NCBI RefSeq assembly: GCF_050436765.1
Contig: NZ_JBNQGD010000281.1
Location: forward strand, 1-5,059
From: Arachidicoccus sp050436765
Lineage (GTDB): Bacteria; Bacteroidota; Bacteroidia; Chitinophagales; Chitinophagaceae
DNA length: 5,059 nucleotides
Direction of reading: 5' to 3'
The translations under genes and the position numbers were made by a program. The notes under the pieces were generated by a model. That model was not told where the DNA came from, did not search any database, and saw nothing but the letters and a program-made list of their open reading frames with translations. Shown here one piece after another: positions 1 to 5,059 of this stretch; the first letter of the stretch is position 1, and every line of letters starts with the position of its first letter.

Positions 1-199
1 ATCCCAGAAAAGTATAATTGCTATTTGCATCGGCCAGGTGGGGCAGATAAGAGTAGCAAGTAAATAAGTATTTTTCGGCGGTCGCCCTTAATTGAAAGGC
101 CTGATCTAACGTTGCGATATCGGCGGGTAAAATATTCAAAAACTTATTACACCCAGTTAAAAATAAAAGCAACAGGGGTAGCATTTTTAATAACTTCAT
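1..199 (-). CDS. SusD/RagB-like glycan-binding lipoprotein, N-terminal part (cut by window edge)
   Basis: This is the start of a SusD/RagB-family outer-membrane lipoprotein, the surface partner that captures glycans and lids the SusC channel. Seen: an ATG at 197-199 opens a frame that stays open for 66 codons to the window edge. The N-terminus MKLLKMLPLLLLFLTGC is a lipoprotein signal with lipobox LTGC and the lipidated cysteine at residue 17. It is followed by NKFLNILPAD, the usual SusD start in which a short linker with 'FL..P' follows the cysteine. Further on, TAEKYLFTCYSYLPHL (about residues 40-55) matches the first helical segment of the family, where a tyrosine-rich 'Y.YLP' stretch is common. 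It lies 28 bp downstream of the SusC-like gene on the same strand, so co-transcription is expected. Upstream of the ATG there is only A-rich sequence, as is normal in Bacteroidota. The glycan-binding residues lie outside the window, so the ligand cannot be read. Confidence 0.93.
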   Translation of the reverse strand, partial: MKLLKMLPLLLLFLTGCNKFLNILPADIATLDQAFQLRATAEKYLFTCYSYLPHLADANSNYTFLG

Positions 200-227
200 A
201 TTTAATGATTTTCTTTATGGTAATAGA

Positions 228-3200
228 TTATAGTGATAATGTTACACCAGCATTCAGCACCAATTGAATGGGGTATCCAAGGCCGTTTCCGCCCATTTCA
301 ACATCCCACAGTTTGAACTTACTGAACGTATACATATTCAAACCATTAATGTAAAATCGAGCATTTGATAATTTCAGTCGTTTCATTAAACGCTTTGATA
401 GCGTATAACCTATTTCCGCGGATTTTATGCGTAAAAGTGCTCCGTTGCGCATAAACCATGTACTGGTTTGCGTATTATTCTGACTAACGTCAACACCTAA
501 TCGCGGCCATAGCGCATAAATATTGCGATTGTCTTCGCTCCAGTGATTATCTGCCCATACTTTTAAAAGCTGCCTCTGTTCATTAACAAAAGGGGATGTC
601 GCAGCTGCATCGATCCAGAATGATTCTTTAGCAAGACCCTGGAAAAATATGGAAAAATCAAATTGTCCAATTCCGGTAGACAGCCCACAGCCGTAGACAA
701 TTTCCGGCGTAGTCGGATAGCCAATTGGAACTTTATCCAGCTCAGTAATTTGCCCGTCTCCGTTTACATCTCTATATTTAATATCGCCGCCGCCATAAGG
801 TCCAAAATTTTGTTTAGGCGAATTCTGAGCATCTAAATCATCAACAAACAAGCGCTCCGCAATATATCCCCACTGTTGTGATAATGACTTGCCCGGATGT
901 AGAAGATTTTTCTCCGCATATTGTGGCTCTTCATAGGTTTCATATGCACTTGTACTATAAGTAAAATTGCCCTCGGCCTTGGCCCACCATTTGGAGGTAA
1001 TATTTTGAGAATAATCTAGTGCTATATCTACTCCTTGACTTCTGGCCTTACCAACATTGGCTCTCGTTACAACCGAAAGTCCCATTGTAGTTGGAATAGA
1101 TGTTCGATCCATTAGGATATTTGAGCGTTGTTCTTTATAAACATCTACATCGAGATTTAATTTACCAAACAAGGACATGTTTAACCCATAGTTTGTTTTA
1201 GCAGCCCTTTCCCAAGTAATATTATTATTTGCATACCTCAATACGTCAATTCCCGAAAGCGAATAATCTTTTAAAGTTCCAAACGTCATTCCTCTGGCAC
1301 CACTATTCATATTGACGTCGGAAAGATAAAAGAACCGGTCTGTTGCATCGCCAATGGCATCATTACCCACAAAACCATAAGTCGCCCTTAGCTTAAATAG
1401 CGTAACAACATCCTTTAAACTGGTCCAAAACTTTTCGTTTGATAACGTATAGGCGACACCAATAGAAGGAAAGAATCCATAACGCTGCTTTTTGGCAAAT
1501 CGCTCGGACCCATTATAGCCAAAATTGAATTCAGCGGCATAGCGATTGTCGTACAGATAGGACAACCTTCCCGATAAGCCCACATTTCTAAAAGGCAGAG
1601 AGGTTTGCAGCGAAGTAGCACTGCTATTTATACTGTTTTTCGCGACACCAACCAGCGTGCCACTAAGTGTATTTACTTTATTAAATACCCTTCGATAATC
1701 CAATGCCAGCTCACTATAAAAATCCGCCGAGAGTGTTTTATCTCCAGGATTATAATCTAAATATTCTGTGCCAGCGGGGGCAGAAGATTGTCCTGATTCC
1801 ATATTTAGCGGTAAGAGTGAATAAGTCTTGGTCACATAATCATAATTTGTCGTCGTGTAAAAGAAGGGGCTATAGGCTCTGGTGACCGAAAAGCTACCGT
1901 TGCGAGACACATTCAATAATCCACGAGCAGACAATCCTTTTGTAATAAAGGATAATTTCTGATTTAGCGCGATTTGCGCGTTTAACGCAAAACTATTGGA
2001 AGACATATACCCTTTTTGTAAATCAGCGTACGGATTGTTGTACTGTGCATTCCCCGCATTTCCAAACATAATGTGTTTGACATATTTTGTTTCAGGCGTG
2101 GGTGCATAATAGGCGGGAAATAATACAGAATTTGATTGCATTATTTGATTGTATATATCGGCTCCGCCGGATAAGGGGCCCCTGTTATCCGCAAAAGAAC
2201 CTGAAAGTCTTACAATCATTTCTGTTGTGGAGGTAAGATTTATATTTACATTGCTGCGCAAAGAATATGTCAATAGTTTTGAGTTACTATTGAAATTGGT
2301 TCTTTTATCAACATTTAAAAGTCCGTTGTCTACATTCATCGATCCTGAGACAAAATAACGTGCGACTTTTCCCCCGCCGCTTAAACTTAAATTATAACGT
2401 TGATTATTTGTACTTTTCTTCAATAGCATTTTTTGCCAATCAGTTACAGGGTATTCAATAGGGTCGGTGCCCATTCGTGTATTTTCAATCTTATCTTTTG
2501 AATACAATAGGCCACCAAGAGGATTGCGCGTTAACACAGCTTCATTCGCCAGTTCCATATAGGTAATCGGGTCTGCCAGCTGTACGTTTCTGGTGGATTG
2601 TGACCTGGAATTTTCCATTCTGAAGAACACTTTTACCTTACCCTCCGTGCCCTGTTTGGTAGTTATAAGTATAACGCCATTTGCCCCTTTGGATCCGTAC
2701 AAGGCAGAAGCAGTGGCGTCCTTAAGTACGGAAAAACTAGCGATATCATCTACTTGCAAATGAGCAAGATCAGTAGCCGAAACCTCAATATTATCAACGA
2801 GAATTAACGGATAGTTTCGGTAACCAAATGTTGTGACACCCCGAACGAAAAAGTTTGCATTGTCCGCCCCCGGCTCACCACTTCTTTGGAAGGCGATTAT
2901 GCCCGCTATTTTCCCCGCAAGCGCATTGGTCAGGTTACTAGCCGGTATTTTAAGATCAGATGGATTAATTGTTGCTATAGCCCCCACCAACTCCTTTTTC
3001 CTTTGGGTGCCATGGGCCACGACTACTACCTCATCACCGGCATCAGACTCCGACGCCCTTAACATAACTGTTACAACGGCTTCTGAATTACTGACTTCCA
3101 CCTCAGAAGTTTCGTAACCAATGTAAGAAACCCGAAGCGTTCCCTTTTTATAGGGTAATCCAATAGTAAAATTACCGGCACTGTCGGTAAGAACCCGATG

Positions 3201-3368
3201 ATTTGCCCCCTTCAGTTCTACAGTAGCACCGCTGAGAGGCATTCCGCTCTTGCTTGCAATCACCTGTCCTTTTATTTTTACAAGTGCCTGGGCATTCGCT
3301 AAAAATGGAATACCGACAATGCAACAAATAAATAGTACAGTAAACACAAACTTTGCTTTTTTTAACAT
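228..3368 (-). CDS. SusC/RagA-like TonB-dependent outer-membrane transporter
   Basis: Complete 1046-residue SusC-family TonB-dependent transporter, which imports oligosaccharides across the outer membrane together with the SusD-like protein encoded next. Seen, numbered from the ATG at 3366-3368: a signal peptide (MLKKAKF, then a hydrophobic run, cleavage after ANA at about 26); a carboxypeptidase-regulatory-like beta domain at about 30-104 ending with VSYIGYE-type sequence; a TonB-box-like DEVVVVAHGTQRKK at 112-125; a plug domain at about 124-238 with FFVRGV (173-178) and the SusC hallmark SALYGSKGANGVILITTK (221-238); then the beta-barrel to the end. An EF-hand-like loop, DVNGDGQITELD, lies at 867-878. 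There is no N-terminal STN domain, so direct signalling to an ECF sigma/anti-sigma pair is unlikely. The frame is open up to 3530, but that extension precedes the signal peptide and is rejected as coding. The C-terminus is Leu rather than the usual aromatic residue. The length is normal for the family. The substrate is inferred only from the neighbouring hydrolase. Confidence 0.97.
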   Translation of the reverse strand: MLKKAKFVFTVLFICCIVGIPFLANAQALVKIKGQVIASKSGMPLSGATVELKGANHRVLTDSAGNFTIGLPYKKGTLRVSYIGYETSEVEVSNSEAVVTVMLRASESDAGDEVVVVAHGTQRKKELVGAIATINPSDLKIPASNLTNALAGKIAGIIAFQRSGEPGADNANFFVRGVTTFGYRNYPLILVDNIEVSATDLAHLQVDDIASFSVLKDATASALYGSKGANGVILITTKQGTEGKVKVFFRMENSRSQSTRNVQLADPITYMELANEAVLTRNPLGGLLYSKDKIENTRMGTDPIEYPVTDWQKMLLKKSTNNQRYNLSLSGGGKVARYFVSGSMNVDNGLLNVDKRTNFNSNSKLLTYSLRSNVNINLTSTTEMIVRLSGSFADNRGPLSGGADIYNQIMQSNSVLFPAYYAPTPETKYVKHIMFGNAGNAQYNNPYADLQKGYMSSNSFALNAQIALNQKLSFITKGLSARGLLNVSRNGSFSVTRAYSPFFYTTTNYDYVTKTYSLLPLNMESGQSSAPAGTEYLDYNPGDKTLSADFYSELALDYRRVFNKVNTLSGTLVGVAKNSINSSATSLQTSLPFRNVGLSGRLSYLYDNRYAAEFNFGYNGSERFAKKQRYGFFPSIGVAYTLSNEKFWTSLKDVVTLFKLRATYGFVGNDAIGDATDRFFYLSDVNMNSGARGMTFGTLKDYSLSGIDVLRYANNNITWERAAKTNYGLNMSLFGKLNLDVDVYKEQRSNILMDRTSIPTTMGLSVVTRANVGKARSQGVDIALDYSQNITSKWWAKAEGNFTYSTSAYETYEEPQYAEKNLLHPGKSLSQQWGYIAERLFVDDLDAQNSPKQNFGPYGGGDIKYRDVNGDGQITELDKVPIGYPTTPEIVYGCGLSTGIGQFDFSIFFQGLAKESFWIDAAATSPFVNEQRQLLKVWADNHWSEDNRNIYALWPRLGVDVSQNNTQTSTWFMRNGALLRIKSAEIGYTLSKRLMKRLKLSNARFYINGLNMYTFSKFKLWDVEMGGNGLGYPIQLVLNAGVTLSL

Positions 3369-3451
3369 ACGCAAGAAATTTTGAAGATTAAAAAATGACA
3401 ATGACAAATTCGAATCACAAAATTTTAAAAAATTTAACGGATCTACAACAT

Positions 3452-3484
3452 CTGAATTAACCATCATTGATGGTTTTTTGCAAA
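3452..3484 (-). promoter_or_regulatory. Candidate promoter for the susCD-like operon
   Basis: On the minus strand an exact TTTG (3481-3484) is followed by 21 bases and then TAATTCAG (3452-3459). The Bacteroidota primary-sigma consensus is TTTG, a spacer of about 19-21, then TAnnTTTG. The -33 element and the spacing fit, while the -7 element matches only four of six fixed positions. If it is real, the transcript starts roughly 75-80 bases before the ATG at 3368, and the open frame reaching 3530 would lie largely upstream of the transcript. The 17-bp dyad sits almost entirely in the spacer, where a regulator could act. This is an inference from weak motifs. Confidence 0.25.
3459..3475. promoter_or_regulatory. 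17-bp perfect dyad, possible operator or hairpin
   Basis: AACCATCA-T-TGATGGTT is a perfect inverted repeat of 8-bp arms around one base, about 91 bp upstream of the SusC-like start. On the plus strand it runs into six T's (3474-3479), so it also resembles a small intrinsic terminator for plus-strand (antisense) transcripts. On the minus strand it is preceded by A's and has no following T-run. As RNA the loop would have to be at least three bases, leaving about seven pairs with few G:C. A protein-binding site is the reading I favour because of its position; a terminator is the alternative. Confidence 0.45.
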
Positions 3485-3581
3485 CATTTAACGGTGGAAA
3501 TAAGGGCATTGTTAAATTGTCGTTTAACACCCACTCGACGGATGCATTTTATATTTTCATTTTAGTCGAATAATTTTCTAC

Positions 3582-3601
3582 AACACCATCATACAGGTGT
3601 T
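3582..3601. repeat. Short inverted repeat (6-bp arms, 8-bp gap)
   Basis: AACACC at 3582-3587 pairs with GGTGTT at 3596-3601 across an 8-base gap. The left arm continues into ACCATCAT (3585-3592), an octamer that also forms the left half of the 17-bp dyad (3460-3467), 125 bp away. The shared octamer could mean a second half-site for the same regulator, but a chance match in AT-rich DNA is quite possible. Confidence 0.25.
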
Positions 3602-3726
3602 TATAGAGCTCCAGATCATTCATAAGAAAGCGTATGCTCTAAATGAAAATTGAACGAGGAATAAAAAAGCAACTTTGTAGACAAAAGGGTACTCCTGCCG
3701 GATTTACCACATCTAAATAGACAATT

Positions 3727-3757
3727 ATTGATGCTTTCTTTGCAATTGCTATTTTTA
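3727..3757 (+). promoter_or_regulatory. Weak candidate promoter toward the hydrolase gene
   Basis: ATTG (3727-3730), 19 bases, then TATTTTTA (3750-3757) resembles the Bacteroidota TTTG-N19-21-TAnnTTTG pattern, with one mismatch in each element. It would start a transcript near 3764, giving a leader of about 200 bases before the GTG at 3968. The 8-bp palindrome GCAATTGC (3742-3749) lies in the spacer just before the -7 element. AT-rich DNA gives such matches often, so this is only a candidate. Confidence 0.2.
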
Positions 3758-3840
3758 AACACCCCATAAAAGATGTAATCGATGAAAGAGGGATTAACGG
3801 GTAGTTGCCGGCGCGGTATTTTTACAGTACCTTCTTTTAA

Positions 3841-3852
3841 GCAATCGATTGC
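3841..3852. promoter_or_regulatory. Perfect 12-bp palindrome GCAATCGATTGC, LacI/GalR-like operator candidate
   Basis: GCAATC-GATTGC is fully self-complementary with a central CpG and GCAA/TTGC ends. LacI/GalR-family regulators typically bind even palindromes with a central CG, and PurR-type sites have the form GCAAnCGnTTGC, which this fits exactly. It lies 116 bp before the GTG start of the hydrolase and 473 bp before the transporter start. A partial look-alike, GTAATCGATGAA (3775-3786), shares 8 of 12 positions, with the cores 66 bp apart. Binding by such a regulator is inferred; no regulator gene is in the window. Confidence 0.4.
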
Positions 3853-3967
3853 ACAATAAACAGAAGACTAATAATGATAAATTAGCGTCTTTTAGATGGA
3901 TATTTACTTTCTACATTGATTATAAAATGGCGTAAATATTATTTCTTTTAATATAAAAACGAAGTTC

Positions 3968-5059
3968 GTGAGATTCCCTATTCTTATTCTCTCACTTTTT
4001 GTCCTACAAAATTTACTTGGGCAAAAAGCTATAGTAAAAAATAACAAGATAGAGCGAGTATTAACCTTTGACGGAAAGGTTTGGCGTACCACAAAATTTT
4101 CTTCCATTGACCATAAAATTTCTATTGCTGTAAAAAGTGATGAAGTAAATATTTTAGGTATGGACAGCTCAGAAGGCTTGTCTATCGGCGATTTCAATAC
4201 CATCGGTGCTCCGCGGGCTTATACGTCCGGCGACACCAATTTTCTTTCTATTGCTTATAAGCAACTTGCTTATACAAAGAAAAATGAAGTCGCGCCGCAA
4301 CGTATGATTATAAAATATTTCGCCATAAAAAATGAAAATTTCATTAGAAAAAATATCACGTTGATATACGATAAACCTACAACCATAGATCGCCTGGAGG
4401 TAGAGCGTTTTATCATACCTAAAGATGCTTGTGGTGGCGGAAGAGGCCAACCCGTTTTTGTAAACAACCAATGGTTCTTTGCATTGGAATACCCGGCAGG
4501 TTATAGCCGCCATACAGATGGCAATACACCGAAAAGTTATAGCCGTCATTTTGAAAAAGTAGGTAATTATAGTTTTATCAATTTAGAGGGCAGAGATATA
4601 GAACCTCACGCAACGAAAGGGATGTTGCGCTTAATGCATTTTCCTGGTTACACGGTCAAAATAAACCATTCTTATCAAATAAATAGTAAAACCGCAGTAG
4701 AGGGATTTGCAGAAAATAACGAATCGATTACAAGGGCTTTCATGCAATATCTTTCTACCATTTGGAAGCGGCCACGCTCCTTCCTGCATTACAATAATTG
4801 GTTCGACTCCTCTGCAAAGGACTTAAGTGGTAACGGCTTATTGGACGTGTATCTCGCTTATAAAAAAAATATATCACCTTATGGAGTAAAGCTGGATGCT
4901 GTTGTAGCCGATGATGGCTGGCAAAATAGAAACAGTATTTGGCAACCCTCACCAGAATATTTTCCCAAAGGAGATACAAGTCTTGCCGCATTGAGCAGGA
5001 AACTGAAAGAAGCGGGTGTTGGTTTTGGATTATGGTTATCGCTTAATGGTTACAATAAC
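3968..5059 (+). CDS. Secreted GH36-like (clan GH-D) glycoside hydrolase, probable alpha-galactosidase type, N-terminal part
   Basis: Open for 364 codons to the right window edge. I choose GTG at 3968 because an in-frame TAA lies at 3923-3925, no ATG follows it, and GTG gives a good signal peptide: MRFPILILSLFVLQNLLG, cleavage before Gln19. An ATA at 3953 in the same frame is the alternative. Residues about 20-265 are strand-rich with EYPAG at 174-178, consistent with the N-terminal beta-sandwich of GH36. The barrel then starts: YNNWFD (275-280), VVADDGWQ (DDGW at 315-318), FPKG (332-335), and GFGLWLSLNGYNN to the edge. In clan GH-D alpha-galactosidases the 'DD.W' aspartates on an early barrel strand contact the galactose O4 and O6, so DDGW suggests an alpha-galactoside or alpha-GalNAc substrate. 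The catalytic aspartates lie later in the barrel, outside the window, so activity cannot be confirmed. Export to the periplasm or beyond is likely. It is transcribed away from the susCD-like pair, probably as part of the same PUL. Confidence 0.8.
   Translation, partial: MRFPILILSLFVLQNLLGQKAIVKNNKIERVLTFDGKVWRTTKFSSIDHKISIAVKSDEVNILGMDSSEGLSIGDFNTIGAPRAYTSGDTNFLSIAYKQLAYTKKNEVAPQRMIIKYFAIKNENFIRKNITLIYDKPTTIDRLEVERFIIPKDACGGGRGQPVFVNNQWFFALEYPAGYSRHTDGNTPKSYSRHFEKVGNYSFINLEGRDIEPHATKGMLRLMHFPGYTVKINHSYQINSKTAVEGFAENNESITRAFMQYLSTIWKRPRSFLHYNNWFDSSAKDLSGNGLLDVYLAYKKNISPYGVKLDAVVADDGWQNRNSIWQPSPEYFPKGDTSLAALSRKLKEAGVGFGLWLSLNGYNN

Larger units (their letters stand above)
3369..3967. other. Divergent intergenic control region (599 bp)
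   Basis: This AT-rich gap separates the minus-strand SusC-like gene from the plus-strand hydrolase, so it should carry both promoters. I see no convincing gene, tRNA or repeat array in it. It contains a 17-bp dyad (3459-3475), a weaker inverted repeat (3582-3601), an 8-bp palindrome GCAATTGC (3742-3749), a 12-bp palindrome (3841-3852), and two low-confidence promoter candidates of the Bacteroidota TTTG/TAnnTTTG type. A short GC-richer patch, GTTGCCGGCGCGG at about 3803-3815, stands out from its surroundings but has no assigned role. Two 25-codon open frames (3643-3720 and 3782-3859, plus strand) lack other support. Confidence 0.85.

Noticed and set aside
200..227. Possible separate promoter or terminator in the gap between the SusC-like and SusD-like genes
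   Set aside because: The 28-bp gap is A/T-rich with no stem-loop, which fits a co-transcribed pair.
1415..3117. Open frames opposite to or out of frame with the transporter gene (1415-1621 minus; 1703-1885, 2149-2358 and 2833-3117 plus)
   Set aside because: They lie wholly inside an intact, strongly supported gene, and their translations show no recognisable domain or signal sequence.
3369..3530. N-terminal extension of the transporter from the Met at 3528-3530
   Set aside because: It would put 54 residues before a clear signal peptide (MLKKAKF...ANA), which is not how exported TonB-dependent transporters are built; it also overlaps the likely promoter region.
3643..3720. 25-codon plus-strand frame MKIERGIKKQLCRQKGTPAG...
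   Set aside because: Too short, no ribosome-binding or domain evidence, and unrelated to neighbours; it could only be supported by conservation or translation data.
3808..3838. Possible hairpin GGTA...TACC near the GC-richer patch
   Set aside because: Only four pairs with a nine-base loop; not distinguishable from chance.
3782..3859. 25-codon plus-strand frame MKEGLTGSCRRGIFTVPSFK...
   Set aside because: It overlaps the operator-like palindrome and has no support beyond being open; chance is the simpler explanation, though a leader peptide cannot be excluded.
3904..4991. Minus-strand open frames (3904-4203, 4169-4549, 4270-4467, 4755-4991) opposite the hydrolase
   Set aside because: They are antisense to a continuous 364-codon frame with a signal peptide and GH-D motifs, and their translations look like shadow sequence.
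1..5059. CRISPR array, tRNA, insertion sequence or prophage signal
   Set aside because: No regularly spaced repeats, cloverleaf-like sequence, transposase motif or terminal inverted repeats were seen on either strand.

Overview
The window looks like one edge of a polysaccharide utilization locus (PUL) from a member of the Bacteroidota. The evidence is a SusC-type TonB-dependent transporter followed 28 bp later by a SusD-type lipoprotein, AT-rich intergenic DNA, and no strong Shine-Dalgarno sequences. The family-level look is closest to environmental Sphingobacteriales/Chitinophagales, but the genus cannot be read from the sequence.

Layout: bases 1-199 (minus strand) hold the first 66 codons of a SusD/RagB-like lipoprotein, cut by the left window edge. 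Bases 228-3368 (minus) hold a complete 1046-residue SusC/RagA-like outer-membrane transporter. The open frame continues upstream to 3530, but the signal peptide places the true start at 3368. Bases 3369-3967 are a 599-bp divergent intergenic region with two clear dyads and two weak promoter candidates. Bases 3968-5059 (plus) hold the first 364 codons of a secreted glycoside hydrolase that resembles GH36 / clan GH-D (alpha-galactosidase type), cut by the right window edge.

Inferred joint function: the secreted hydrolase removes (probably alpha-galactosyl or alpha-N-acetylgalactosaminyl) residues from a glycan. The SusD-like lipoprotein captures the oligosaccharide at the cell surface, and the SusC-like channel imports it with TonB energy. 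The two transcription units diverge from a shared control region. That region contains GCAATCGATTGC, a perfect palindrome that looks like a LacI/GalR-family operator, and a 17-bp dyad upstream of the transporter gene. No regulator gene is inside the window.

Nothing here demands a wholly new system. The points most worth a second look are the two dyads in the divergent control region, the non-ATG start of the hydrolase, and the hydrolase's divergence from textbook GH36 around the third barrel strand.
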